Shown here: positions 15,945-23,653 of the stretch, piece after piece
Position numbering within the stretch: position 1 is the first letter of the stretch
How the letters are laid out: every line of letters begins with the position of its first letter
Origin: BAIKAL-G1 sp943369525
GTDB lineage: Bacteria; Cyanobacteriota; Cyanobacteriia; PCC-6307; Cyanobiaceae
Reading direction: 5' to 3'
NCBI GenBank assembly: GCA_943369525.1
Contig: CALRNL020000009.1
Span: 1 to 64,000 of the forward strand
Length of the DNA: 64,000 nucleotides
Program-made: the position numbers and the translations under genes
The notes under the pieces: generated by a model
What the model was told of the DNA's origin: nothing
Database searches by the model: none
The model's input: only the letters and a program-made list of their open reading frames with translations

Positions 15945-16415
15945 CTAGGCCTGACCAGCCAGGGGCAGGGCGTTGGCTCCCTTGCCATGGCGGCACCAGA
16001 GCCATGCTTCCCGGTTGATCAGCAACCCGATCACCAGCATCGCGGCCATCAGCACCACCTGATCGGCCCGGGCATCGGCAATGGCCATGTCCATGGCCAG
16101 GTGTAAGGCATTGGTAAGGGTGTAAACCAGGCTCAACCAGAGATGGCAGCGGCGCCACCAGAACCAGCGTTGGCTTGGCTGGGCGGAGGTTTCGGCGTAG
16201 GCCATCAGGATCATGGTCGCCAGGGGCACCAGGCCATAGGCCAGCATCGCCTGCAGGATCCTGGCGACGGAGGCCGGTGCCACCTGACTGGCAATCTCCA
16301 CCTTCAGGCCATGGAAGAGGGGCATGAGCCCCAGGTCGGTGTGAAAGAGCAGGGCTAGGAACCAGCATTGCCACAGGCTGCGCAAGCGCAGGGCCCGATC
16401 GCGGGATGGCACCAT
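15945..16415 (-). CDS. Conserved membrane protein of unknown function
   Basis: The 156-aa product has four likely membrane helices: LWQCWFLALLFHTDLGLMPL, ILQAMLAYGLVPLATMILMA, LWLSLVYTLTNALHLAMDMA and DQVVLMAAMLVIGLLIN. Several His and Trp residues lie at helix ends, including WWRRCHLWL, which could bind haem or metal, but no known motif is clear. It converges on the MscS gene with 8 bases between stops. I do not recognise a function. Confidence 0.7.
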   Translation of the reverse strand: MVPSRDRALRLRSLWQCWFLALLFHTDLGLMPLFHGLKVEIASQVAPASVARILQAMLAYGLVPLATMILMAYAETSAQPSQRWFWWRRCHLWLSLVYTLTNALHLAMDMAIADARADQVVLMAAMLVIGLLINREAWLWCRHGKGANALPLAGQA

Positions 16416-16508
16416 GGCCTGGCGGGCGACTGGGCTGCCCCCATGCTGCTGGGCCGAGCTCGGGGCGGCCAGGTTTTAGGGTCTGCACTTGTGCTGCAAA
16501 CGGTTGCC

Positions 16509-16775
16509 ATGCGCTTTGTGCTTTGGGGTCGCTATTGCGACAACGCCCTGGAGAAGCGCACGCCCTTCCGGGAGCACCATCTGGCCGGATTGCGCCAGCA
16601 ACAAAAGGATGGGCTGCTGATTACCCTGGGCCCCACCGCCGATAGCCGTCAGGTCTTTGGCATCTATGAGGCCGAAAGCCAGGACCAGGTGGAGGCCCTA
16701 CTCCATGGGGATATCTATTGGCGCGAAGGCATCTGGGTGGAGCTTGCGGTGTATCCCTGGATCCAGGCTCTCTAA
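16509..16775 (+). CDS. YciI family protein
   Basis: The 88-aa protein starts MRFVLWGRYCDNALEKRTPF and has the YciI fold pattern: a conserved His in REHHLAGLRQQQKDG, a GPTADSRQVFGIYEA strand and WVELAVYPW at the end. YciI proteins are small ferredoxin-like-fold dimers, sometimes with dehalogenase-like chemistry, but mostly without known substrate. The ATG at 16509 gives the usual length. Upstream open frame is not family-like. Confidence 0.85.
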   Translation: MRFVLWGRYCDNALEKRTPFREHHLAGLRQQQKDGLLITLGPTADSRQVFGIYEAESQDQVEALLHGDIYWREGIWVELAVYPWIQAL

Positions 16776-16858
16776 AATTCAAACGCTCCAAATTCCAGGC
16801 GGCCTGAGCGCCGGTTGAGCGGTGCTTTTGGGCTGACTCGACTGATGGTCAGGGCCTT

Positions 16859-17341
16859 TTAACTGGCCGGCTGGCTCGTCCAGCCGGCCAGGGCCTGCTG
16901 CCACACGTAGGCAGCTACCTGGTCGGGACCGCCGGGCCCGAGCACCTGGCCATAGCCACCCATCTGGCCGATTCCCTGGGTTGCAATCGTGGCAATCGCT
17001 GCGGGGCTGGTGATGCCCTGGCGCTCGAGGGCGTTGAGCTTCAAGGTGCGACCGCGGCGGATGATGTTGCCGCCATGGACATGGCAACCGGCGCAGTGGG
17101 CCTCAAAGAGGGCGGCGCCATCGGGACCTTCCGCAAAGGCCGGGCCAGGCCCAGCTAGCAGGCCCCACGCCACCAAACCAACAGTGAGCGCCAGGTGAAG
17201 GGCCAGGCCCGGGCGGAGAATCTGGGCTAGGAATTTGCCAAGGGATTTGGCAAGGGATTTGGCAAGGGATTTGGCAAGGGATTGGACCCAATCGGCCCCT
17301 CGCCTGGCGATTGGAGCAAACAGGGAAAGGGGCGCAATCAA
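16859..17341 (-). CDS. petJ: Class I cytochrome c, c6-like, with repeat-bearing leader
   Basis: The mature domain resembles cytochrome c6, the lumenal carrier between b6f and photosystem I. The haem motif is CAGCH at residues 83-87 and a likely axial Met is in IGQMGGYG at about 127. The ending VAAYVWQQALAGW is typical. The export signal is the hydrophobic LALHLALTVGLVAWGLLAGP, cleaved after AFA. Before it is an unusual segment of four Ser-Leu-Ala/Gly-Lys units (residues 21-36). These are encoded by 12-base tandem repeats. Either the signal peptide has an extended n-region or translation starts later. The c6 subtype (c6 or low-potential c6B/C) cannot be fixed by eye. Confidence 0.85.
   Translation of the reverse strand: MIAPLSLFAPIARRGADWVQSLAKSLAKSLAKSLGKFLAQILRPGLALHLALTVGLVAWGLLAGPGPAFAEGPDGAALFEAHCAGCHVHGGNIIRRGRTLKLNALERQGITSPAAIATIATQGIGQMGGYGQVLGPGGPDQVAAYVWQQALAGWTSQPAS
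17232..17285. repeat. 12-base tandem repeat inside the cytochrome c leader
   Basis: ATTTGGCAAGGG is repeated nearly perfectly about four times. Because the unit is 12 bases, copy-number change keeps the frame and adds or removes one Ser-Leu-Ala-Lys. The left-most unit has one base difference. Confidence 0.85.
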
Positions 17342-17432
17342 GCCAGTCCGGCATCTGGGACGAGCCTAGGTTGGGGGCCGACTGGTCTGGCCCCTAGGGG
17401 GGAAGGGTTATGGCAGATCCCCAGATGAGCCA

Positions 17433-17467
17433 ATAAAAAGCCCTGAATCGCTCCAGGCGATCCAGGG
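17433..17467 (-). terminator. Intrinsic terminator downstream of the AbrB gene
   Basis: On the minus strand CCCTGGATCGC pairs with GCGATTCAGGG (one mismatch) around a 5-base loop, followed by CTTTTTATT. It lies about 100 bases past the AbrB stop and faces the right way to end that transcript. Confidence 0.75.
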
Positions 17468-17565
17468 GGAAACGGTGGACCCGAGGGGCACATAGAGCAA
17501 CCCCGTTGACCGGGTCTGCTGGCCTGGCTGGGTTTGGGGTGGGCCTGGCGATTAGGCGCCGGGAC

Positions 17566-17928
17566 TCATTCCTCGTCGTCGTTGCCGCCGACGGGGATCA
17601 GGCGGATCTGCTTGCGACCTAGCTTGATGTCGAATTCATCGCCGGGGTTGAGCTCCAGCAGGGCGGTGTAGGCCTTGCCGATCAGCAGGTTGCCGTTGCC
17701 CTGAACCGTGGCCACATAGCTGAGTTTGCGGCCGCCCTTGCCGATCTTGCTGTTGGAACCGAATTCAACCCCCTTGGCTTCCAGCAGGGCTTCGTAGAAG
17801 GCCGTGAAGTTCAGACGATCGGCGCCGTCCTTTTTGCTGGAGACATAGCCGCAGGAGCGAACGATATCGGATTTGCTGGCGTCGCCGAGTTCCTTGACCT
17901 TGGACAGCAATTCAGGACCGGTGAGCAT
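17566..17928 (-). CDS. Cyanobacterial AbrB-like transcriptional regulator
   Basis: cyAbrB proteins are DNA-binding regulators of carbon and nitrogen balance, unique to cyanobacteria. The 120-aa product begins MLTGPELLSKVKELGDASKS, with DIVRSCGYVSSKKDGADRLN, and ends in the AbrB-like DNA-binding part NLLIGKAYTALLELNPGDEF then KLGRKQIRLIPV. This is the usual domain order, with AbrB at the C-terminus, reversed from Bacillus AbrB. The ATG at 17928 fits family length better than one 24 bases upstream. An intrinsic terminator follows. Confidence 0.9.
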   Translation of the reverse strand: MLTGPELLSKVKELGDASKSDIVRSCGYVSSKKDGADRLNFTAFYEALLEAKGVEFGSNSKIGKGGRKLSYVATVQGNGNLLIGKAYTALLELNPGDEFDIKLGRKQIRLIPVGGNDDEE

Positions 17929-18109
17929 CGGATGGCAAAAACAATGACCCAAATAAATTACAGCACGGGCCGCAACGATGACAATAGGCGGAGCCCTTGG
18001 GATGAGTATTGCAATCCATGCAATAGCGCTTCCCCAGTCGATAGTGCTTGGCTAAGGCATGGCCCCCTTTGGTCCATACCCCATTAACGCCCCCCCGGTC
18101 CTTACCCAT
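17912..18109 (-). CDS. Possible small zinc-ribbon protein
   Basis: A 65-aa frame starting MGKDRGGVNGVWTKGG has the pattern RYCMDCNTHPKGSAYC followed by HRCGPCC. This gives two Cys-x2-Cys pairs spaced like a zinc ribbon, plus one more Cys. Its stop overlaps the AbrB start by 17 bases on the same strand, consistent with coupling. Against it, the ATG is only 8 bases from the divergent GNAT start, leaving no promoter room, and codon use is less G+C-rich at third positions than in neighbours. It could be a real small gene or a chance frame in the AbrB leader. Confidence 0.33.
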   Translation of the reverse strand: MGKDRGGVNGVWTKGGHALAKHYRLGKRYCMDCNTHPKGSAYCHRCGPCCNLFGSLFLPSDAHRS

Positions 18110-18117
18110 CGTTGGCC

Positions 18118-18597
18118 ATGGCCCTGATTCGTTCCTTGACGGTCGCCGATCACCCGGAGCTGCTGGAGATCTATGGCGATGCGGTGTCAAGCCAGGCCCC
18201 GGGGCCCTACGACGCGCGGCAAGTGCGCGCCTGGCTGAGCCAGCTCGGTCCCAGGGGGGCCTTGGCGGCAACATTGAAACGGGGCAGCGGGCTCGTCAGT
18301 TGTGCCGAGTCCGGGGAGATTGAGGCCTTTGCCCTGATGGAACCGGAGGATCGACTCTCCCTGCTCTATTGCCGCGGGCGTGCCGCCCGCCAGGGCCATG
18401 CCACCGGCCTGCTGCAGCGCCTGGAGTGCCTGGCCCGAGCCCAGGGCCTGGGCGAGCTGCGCACCGAGGCCAGCCAACTGTCCTGTCCCCTGCTGCAACG
18501 GCAGGGGTGGAGAGTGGCCTGGCTAGAGCTGCTCTTGATCGACGCCATCCCCTTTCGGCGCTATCGCATGACCAAATCCCTTGTCGCCTTGCCCTGA
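18118..18597 (+). CDS. GNAT-like N-acetyltransferase
   Basis: The 159-aa protein has an N-terminal MALIRSLTVADHPELLEIY and the acetyl-CoA binding strand-loop LLYCRGRAARQGHATGLLQR. LRTEASQLSCPLLQRQGWR follows. This is the layout of the PhnO/ElaA-like GNAT group. Substrate unknown. The stop overlaps the start of the Nif11-cupin gene as TGATG, so the two proteins are made together and may act on a common target. Confidence 0.8.
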   Translation: MALIRSLTVADHPELLEIYGDAVSSQAPGPYDARQVRAWLSQLGPRGALAATLKRGSGLVSCAESGEIEAFALMEPEDRLSLLYCRGRAARQGHATGLLQRLECLARAQGLGELRTEASQLSCPLLQRQGWRVAWLELLLIDAIPFRRYRMTKSLVALP

Positions 18598-19241
18598 TGG
18601 CGGAAGCCCAGTTGCAGCAGTTCCTCGAGAAGGTGCGCCAGCTCAATGCCTTTGTGGCCCTCAGCGAGGCCGATCCGGCCTTCCGGCAGCGTCTGGCCAA
18701 CTGCGCCAGCCACGAGCAGGTGGTGGACCTGGCCAGTCGCTGCGGGTTTGACATCGCCAGGCGTTGGGGCGAACCCCCTCGCGATTCCAGCCCCGAACTG
18801 GTGTCGATGGGGGCGGACGCAGCTGCTGGGTGGGTCACCCCGGCCGAGGTCCCAAGGGCGCGGCTGCCAGATCCCAAGGACGCCAGCTTGAAGTTGGGCC
18901 CTGAAGTGGCTAACGGCCCAGGGCCGAACCTGCTGGCTGGCCCCTGTCCGCCCCCAGGCCAGGAGCGCAGCGAATTGCTGCTGGGCCCAGGCCAGCTGCG
19001 GCTCGAGCTGATCCACTCCTGCCAGTTCGCCAATCCCCCTGGCTTCTGGTACGACCAGCGCGAAAGCGAATGGCTGCTGCTGCTTCAGGGCGGGGCACTG
19101 TTGCGCTTTGCCGATGAAGACCAGGCCCGCAGCCTCCAGGCCGGCGACAGCCTGGTGATCACCCCGGGCCGGCGTCACCGGGTTGAGGCGACCGATCCTG
19201 TGCCGGGAACCCGCTGGCTGGCTCTCTTCTGGACGGACTGA
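18597..19241 (+). CDS. Nif11 domain-cupin fusion protein
   Basis: The N-terminal 60 residues match the Nif11 domain: LQQFLEKVRQLNAFVALSEA, then DPAFRQRLANCASHEQVVDL and ASRCGFDI. Nif11 serves as leader sequence of many cyanobacterial ribosomal peptide precursors. A low-complexity Pro/Gly linker of about 60 aa follows. The C-terminal 85 aa form a cupin barrel with FWYDQRESEWLLLLQGGALL and LQAGDSLVITPGRRHRVEA; metal-binding His are few, so enzymatic function is doubtful. The protein may recognise a Nif11-type partner or bind a small ligand. Its last 83 bases overlap the psiE gene on the opposite strand. Confidence 0.82.
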   Translation: MAEAQLQQFLEKVRQLNAFVALSEADPAFRQRLANCASHEQVVDLASRCGFDIARRWGEPPRDSSPELVSMGADAAAGWVTPAEVPRARLPDPKDASLKLGPEVANGPGPNLLAGPCPPPGQERSELLLGPGQLRLELIHSCQFANPPGFWYDQRESEWLLLLQGGALLRFADEDQARSLQAGDSLVITPGRRHRVEATDPVPGTRWLALFWTD

Positions 19242-19749
19242 GGTTGAGATGGGACTGGCGCACCAGCCAGTAGGCGCTGGCCAGGGCCAACACGGCCACC
19301 CCGAGCCCCGCCAGTTCGCCAGGGGTCTTGAGCATCCCCTCGGGCATGACGATCACCTTGCGGGCTAGGGCCGTGAGGGCCGTGATCAACACCAGCTCGA
19401 TCTGGACGACATGGTCGCGCAGGTAGGCGGTGAGGTTCTGCAACACCTCCAGGGCAATCAGCAGGGCCAGAATCTGGTCGAGGAAGCGGATCATGTCCTC
19501 GCCAAACCATTGGCTGCCGCTGCCGAACAGCTCGGCCCCCAGGTTGATCAGCAGCTCGGCCGTGGCCACCACCAGCACCACGATTAGGGCCATGGCCAGC
19601 ACCTTGGCCAGGAGGCGCTCGAAGCGATGGACCTGGCCCAGGAAGCGCTTATCACCCAGACCATTGGCGGCGAGGCTGCCGCTGAGGCGATCGGTGACCC
19701 GGCGGGCGTGCTGGCCGATCCGCTGCAGGCCCAGGCGAATGGGAGCCAT
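19159..19749 (-). CDS. PsiE family membrane protein (phosphate-starvation-inducible E)
   Basis: The protein (about 196 aa from the ATG at 19749) has four membrane helices: VLAMALIVVLVVATAELLIN, the segment from MIRFLDQILALLIALEVL, IELVLITALTALARKVIVM and ELAGLGVAVLALASAYWLV. The family is named for phosphate-starvation induction in E. coli; the biochemical role is unknown. The last 25 residues, rich in Ser, Pro and Gly, lie antisense to the Nif11-cupin gene and are not family-like. The gene overlaps nothing at its start but follows a small secreted-protein gene by a few bases. Confidence 0.78.
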   Translation of the reverse strand: MAPIRLGLQRIGQHARRVTDRLSGSLAANGLGDKRFLGQVHRFERLLAKVLAMALIVVLVVATAELLINLGAELFGSGSQWFGEDMIRFLDQILALLIALEVLQNLTAYLRDHVVQIELVLITALTALARKVIVMPEGMLKTPGELAGLGVAVLALASAYWLVRQSHLNLSPSRREPASGFPAQDRSPQPGDAGPG

Positions 19750-19754
19750 CGTCA

Positions 19755-20021
19755 TCACTGGTTAAAGGGGGTGTAGATCGGTTTGGCCGGGGTATCGCCC
19801 TTGGGGTTCACGATCTTGGTGTCACAGGTGATGCTGCCGTCGGCGGCCGTGACGCAGTTCTTTGGCTCGATCTTGGTTTCGGGACCGACGTTGCTGCCGG
19901 GGCCCAGCAGGAAGCGTTGGCTTTGGGCCAGGCTTGGACTAGCCAAGGCTGCCGCCAGGCCCAGTCCCCAGACCAGGGCTTGCAGGGACTGGACCGCCCG
20001 GGGCTGGATACGGTGGAACAT
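19755..20021 (-). CDS. Small secreted protein of unknown function
   Basis: The 88-aa product starts MFHRIQPRAVQSLQALVWG and has a signal peptide with hydrophobic core ALVWGLGLAAALA and a likely cut after SLA. The mature part is about 60 aa with two Cys in NCVTAADGSITCDTKIV, spaced to form a small disulfide loop, and ends in AKPIYTPFNQ. It precedes psiE on the same strand. Function unknown; conserved-looking in codon use. Confidence 0.65.
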   Translation of the reverse strand: MFHRIQPRAVQSLQALVWGLGLAAALASPSLAQSQRFLLGPGSNVGPETKIEPKNCVTAADGSITCDTKIVNPKGDTPAKPIYTPFNQ

Positions 20022-20096
20022 GGCGAACGCTGCAACGGCCCCCACTCTGCCTGTCCTGGCGGCCGGGCGACTCCTCGGGATGGGGGGCCCTGGGCT

Positions 20097-20432
20097 TCAG
20101 CCGCCGCCGGGTGCGCCAGAGGCTCCCTCCTGACGAATCTCTTCCAGCAAGAGATCCAGCTGGCCTAGGGACGACTCCAGGTCGGGGAGGTCGTCTTCGC
20201 CACCGGCTGGCTGCTCCTGCCAAAGCAGGTCGATGCCACAGAGCCGCTCGGCCAGGCCGTTCAAACCCTCCCGGCCATGGATCCGGTGCAGTTCCTCCAG
20301 CAGCACGGGCATGCGGATCGAGCTGACCCGCAGGGCCCGGCGCAGGTCCGCCTGGGTGCGGCCGCTGTGGCGCAGCCAGTCCTTGAGAAAGCTCTGGAGA
20401 TCCTCCAGGTCTTCAGGGCTGAGGCTGGCCAT
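20097..20432 (-). CDS. Conserved hypothetical helical protein
   Basis: The 111-aa protein starts MASLSPEDLEDLQSFLKDWL and contains HSGRTQADLRRALRVSSIRM, which looks like a helix-turn-helix. EELHRIHGREGLNGLAERL follows, then an acidic C-terminal tail. The family occurs in Synechococcus-type genomes next to a YkvA gene. The start overlaps the upstream YkvA stop by one base (TGATG), indicating coupling. A DNA-binding role is only a guess from the helix pattern. Confidence 0.65.
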   Translation of the reverse strand: MASLSPEDLEDLQSFLKDWLRHSGRTQADLRRALRVSSIRMPVLLEELHRIHGREGLNGLAERLCGIDLLWQEQPAGGEDDLPDLESSLGQLDLLLEEIRQEGASGAPGGG

Positions 20433-20827
20433 CAACGCACCGGGGGAAACCACTGGTCCAGTTTGCGCTGGGCCCGGGCGCGCACGGCGTCACTCATGTG
20501 GCTGCGGTAGAGGCCCAGCAGGGCCGTCATCGCCACGACATCATCGCCAAAGCCAGCTACGGGAATGAAATCCGGGATCAGATCCAGGGGGAACAGCAGG
20601 TAGGTCAGGGCCGCCAGCATGGTGAGCCGCACCTGCAAGGGCGTGTTGGCATCGAGCACCAGCTCCAGGCATTCGATCGCCGGCCGGGCGACGCTGCGGC
20701 CGGCCCGGCGCAGCAGGGTCCAGAGCAGGCCCTCATCGATGGCGTCGCTGCTGAGCACCTCGGCTTCGATGGTCTCCGGGGGCTGGGGCTCGGTCCGGGG
20801 CGGCGGGGACTGGGTGGATGGGGCCAT
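20432..20827 (-). CDS. YkvA family (DUF1232) protein
   Basis: The 131-aa protein has the DUF1232 signature YLLFPLDLIPDFIPVAGFGD, which includes two short hydrophobic turns and the conserved DLIPDFIP. Upstream is PLQVRLTMLAALTY and downstream DDVVAMTALLGLYRSHMSD. The family is widespread and uncharacterised, probably membrane-associated. The Pro/Thr-rich first 25 residues are not conserved. It is translationally coupled to the next gene on the minus strand. Confidence 0.82.
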   Translation of the reverse strand: MAPSTQSPPPRTEPQPPETIEAEVLSSDAIDEGLLWTLLRRAGRSVARPAIECLELVLDANTPLQVRLTMLAALTYLLFPLDLIPDFIPVAGFGDDVVAMTALLGLYRSHMSDAVRARAQRKLDQWFPPVR

Positions 20828-21046
20828 GGCGATGCCCGATCGCAGAAGTCCCCCCCACTCTGGCCCCATTCAGGCTGGATGGACGGCGTCCCAGCCCTGG
20901 GGCTAGGGCGGCTGGACCGCTCCATGCCGCACCTGGGCCCAGGCCAATGCCAATCCCTTGGGCAACCCCAGCCCCGGGCGCTGGGGACCTGGGGCTACAA
21001 CCCCTTAACCGCTCAACAGTTCGAGGTTCAATAGTCCAGCTTCAAG

Positions 21047-21106
21047 CAGACCAGATTTAGATAGACCGGATTTAGAGAGACCAGTTTTAAACAAGTCCAC
21101 GTTTAG
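21047..21106. repeat. 15-base degenerate tandem repeat
   Basis: Units near AGACCGGATTTAGAG are repeated about four times with drift, in an otherwise gene-free gap of nearly 300 bases (20828-21155). The stretch is A+T-rich compared with its surroundings and lies downstream of the sigma factor gene. Nothing else was recognised in the gap. Confidence 0.65.
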
Positions 21107-21155
21107 AAGGCTGGCCCTTCAGCGTTCAGCCGTCAGCCGCCCAACCATTAAGCCT

Positions 21156-22079
21156 TCAATCGATCTCGACCAGACCGCTCTGGATGCCGGTCTTGCGCAG
21201 CTTGCGCAGGGCCCGTTGCACCACCTGGCGGCAGTATTCGCGGCTGCAACCCAGTTGGCGGGCCACCTCGGCCAGGGTGCGCCATTCGTTGCCGCCATCG
21301 AGGCCAAACCGCAGCATCACCACCGTGCGTTCCTTCGGGGTGAGGTTGGACTGGTCCAGCAAGGTCCAAGCTGAGGCGCTGCGTTCGGCCAATTCGGCCC
21401 GCTCCATCGGGGCCATTTCATTGCTGGGAAGCACATCCACCAGCTCGGTGGGATCGGATTTCGACTTGAGCACCCCCTGCAGGCTGACGGTGACACTGCG
21501 CAGTTCACAGCCGAGCAGCTCTTCCACTTCTTCCAGGGGAATGGCCATGGCGGCGGCCAGTTCCCTGGGGCTAGGCAACAGGCCATTGCTTTGCAGTAAG
21601 CGTGCCTTGGCGGCCCTGAGCCGCGTCAGTTTTTCATTCACATTCACGGGAATGCGAATGGTGCGGCTTTGGGTGGAGAGGGCCCGGTTCAGTCCTTGTC
21701 GAATCCACCAGTAGGCATAGGTACTGAAGCGATGGCCCCGGGTGGGGTCGTATTTCTCGACCGCCCGGGTGAGGCCCAAGGTGCCTTCTTGGATGAGGTC
21801 AAGCAGGTCTAACCCCTTGCCCTGATAGCGCTTGGCCAGGTTGACCACCAGGCGCAGGTTGGCGGTGATCATCTGGGTCTTGGCCCGTTCCCCCAGGCGC
21901 AGGGTGCGCTTTTCGCCATCGTTGTAGTTGCAGGCTTCACCGACGCCACCGGCGCTGCTGCAGCGTTCCTGCAGGTCGACCATGGCCTGAACCTTGCGCC
22001 CCAAAGTGAGCTCCTGCTCAGGTGTGAGCAATTGGTGACGCCCAATTTCACCTAAAAAAGCACTTAGCGAACTCACCAT
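21156..22079 (-). CDS. Group 2 sigma-70 family RNA polymerase sigma factor
   Basis: The 307-aa protein lacks the long N-terminal region 1.1 and has regions 1.2-4 of a primary-like sigma factor. Region 1.2 begins FLGEIGRHQLLTPEQE, region 2 has ANLRLVVNLAKRYQGKGLDL, LDLIQEGTLGLTRAVEKYDP and RGHRFSTYAYWWIRQGLNRA. Region 3 has RIPVNVNEKLTRLR, and region 4.2 ends in REYCRQVVQRALRKLR. Group 2 sigma factors in cyanobacteria control stress, light and circadian responses. The ATG at 22079 with GGGGTGG just upstream is the best start. An A+T-rich leader lies at 22080-22200. Confidence 0.92.
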   Translation of the reverse strand: MVSSLSAFLGEIGRHQLLTPEQELTLGRKVQAMVDLQERCSSAGGVGEACNYNDGEKRTLRLGERAKTQMITANLRLVVNLAKRYQGKGLDLLDLIQEGTLGLTRAVEKYDPTRGHRFSTYAYWWIRQGLNRALSTQSRTIRIPVNVNEKLTRLRAAKARLLQSNGLLPSPRELAAAMAIPLEEVEELLGCELRSVTVSLQGVLKSKSDPTELVDVLPSNEMAPMERAELAERSASAWTLLDQSNLTPKERTVVMLRFGLDGGNEWRTLAEVARQLGCSREYCRQVVQRALRKLRKTGIQSGLVEID

Positions 22080-22323
22080 TTCCACCCCAGTCACTGAAAT
22101 GAAGATAGGGCGAATTTCTGCCCATCTCCCAAGCAACTGAAAGGTTTCGGACTTTCGTTTTTTCTCCCTTTTTCAATCCCTAATCACGGTTTAGTTCTGC
22201 ATTCATTTCCACACATTTGCGCTCCCAGTCGCCCCGGTCCCCATCTCGGCGTCGGGGGCGCTTGGGGGCGCGGTCTTCCCAGGCCCCCGCTACGGTCAGG
22301 GCGCCCCAGCTTTCCAGCGCCCC

Positions 22324-22848
22324 ATGGCCGGGTTTGCCGCACCCCTTAGCGATCTGTTCATCACCTTGCCCATGGGCCTGTCCAACGACCTGCTGTCCAG
22401 GGCCGGTGTGGCCTATGTGCACTACCTCAGCTTCATGGTCTGCTTCGGGGCCCTGGTGCTGGAGCGGCGGCTGATCCGCCCCAACCCAGACCGTAAGGAC
22501 GCGATCACCATGGTGATCACCGATGTGGTGTATGGCCTGGCGGCCCTGGCCCTGCTGGGCAGCGGCATTCTGCGGGTTCTTTACTTCGGGCAGGGCAGCG
22601 AGTTTTATACCCACAACCCCCTGTTCTGGTGGAAGGTGGGGGCCTACCTGTCGGTGGGTGCCCTGTCCCTCTATCCCACCGTTACTTACATCCTCTGGGC
22701 GATCCCCCTGCGCAAGGGTGAGTTGCCGCAAGTGAGCGAGGCCCTAGCCCAGCGCCTGCGCACGATTTTGACCATCGAATTGGTGGGCTTTGCCCTGATT
22801 CCGATGATGGCGGTGTTGATGGCCCGAGGCGTAGGCCTGCCGGCCTGA
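22324..22848 (+). CDS. DUF2214 family membrane protein
   Basis: The 174-aa protein has four to five membrane helices, with conserved VAYVHYLSFMVCFGALVLER, LLGSGILRVLYFGQGSEFY and NPLFWWKVGAYLSVGALSLY. The pattern of His and Arg near helix ends matches DUF2214, a family common in cyanobacteria and proteobacteria without known activity; haem binding has been suggested by resemblance only. It is divergent from the sigma factor gene, with about 240 bases between the starts. Confidence 0.8.
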   Translation: MAGFAAPLSDLFITLPMGLSNDLLSRAGVAYVHYLSFMVCFGALVLERRLIRPNPDRKDAITMVITDVVYGLAALALLGSGILRVLYFGQGSEFYTHNPLFWWKVGAYLSVGALSLYPTVTYILWAIPLRKGELPQVSEALAQRLRTILTIELVGFALIPMMAVLMARGVGLPA

Positions 22849-22884
22849 GGCCAGCCCCGGGACGTCTAAACGTCAGTGCTGCCC

Positions 22885-23643
22885 ATGCCCTTGCCAGTCC
22901 CCTCGCCTGAGCCAGCGGCCCTGCTGCACGCCGGGGCCCCTAACCCGGTTCGGCAAAACCCAAGCTTCGACTGCCCGATCCAGCAGCAGAGCCGGCCCTG
23001 GAGTGCCCCTGGCCAAGCCCATGGGGTGGCGGCCAGCAACCCCAGGCCCCTTGGCACGTCCCCCCCTAGGGTTGAAACCCCTGGCGACCAAGCTGTTGGG
23101 GCCGATTACCACCAGCGCTTGAAGGCCACCCCCGCTGGCTGGCCGGTACGGTCCCAGTGGTGCGTTTGGCTGGAACCCTTGCCAGAGGGCAACCTTGCTG
23201 GCCCCTACGGGGTCCGCTGGCAGCGGGCCGTGGAGGCGGCGCTGGCGACCTGGCAAGCCGAGCTGCCGATCCAGCGGGTAGCCAGCGCCGAGCAGGCGCA
23301 GGTGCGCCTCTGGCGCCGCAAGCCACCCCTGGAGGCACGGCCCGATGGGACTTTGAGGGCAAGCCACGGTCGCGCCCTTTTGGAACTGCGCCAGGTGCAG
23401 CGCCTGGGCCAGTGGCAGCTGGAGCCCCAGGTGGAGGTGCTGATTAGCCCCGGCCAACGGTTCGAGGCGATCCAGGCCACCAGCCTGCATGAACTGGGCC
23501 ACGCCTTCGGCCTCTGGGGCCACAGCGACCAGAGCGGCGACGTGATGGCCGCCAGCCCCACGGCCCGGCCCGTACTGGCCCTCAGCGCCCGGGACCGGGC
23601 CACCCTGCGCTGGCTGCTGCGCCAGCCGGGCTTGAGTCCCTAG
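22885..23643 (+). CDS. Metzincin-like zinc metallopeptidase (M10 type)
   Basis: The C-terminal half carries LHELGHAFGLWGHSDQSGDV followed by Met, i.e. the HExxHxxGxxH zinc site with a Met-turn of the metzincin clan, as in matrixins. Upstream RWQRAVEAALATWQAELPIQ resembles the start of the M10 catalytic domain. The first 70 residues are Pro-rich and no clear signal peptide is seen, so the location is uncertain. The protein is about 252 aa. A GTG 9 bases upstream is an alternative start. Substrates unknown. Confidence 0.75.
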   Translation: MPLPVPSPEPAALLHAGAPNPVRQNPSFDCPIQQQSRPWSAPGQAHGVAASNPRPLGTSPPRVETPGDQAVGADYHQRLKATPAGWPVRSQWCVWLEPLPEGNLAGPYGVRWQRAVEAALATWQAELPIQRVASAEQAQVRLWRRKPPLEARPDGTLRASHGRALLELRQVQRLGQWQLEPQVEVLISPGQRFEAIQATSLHELGHAFGLWGHSDQSGDVMAASPTARPVLALSARDRATLRWLLRQPGLSP

Positions 23644-23653
23644 CTGGCGCTGG

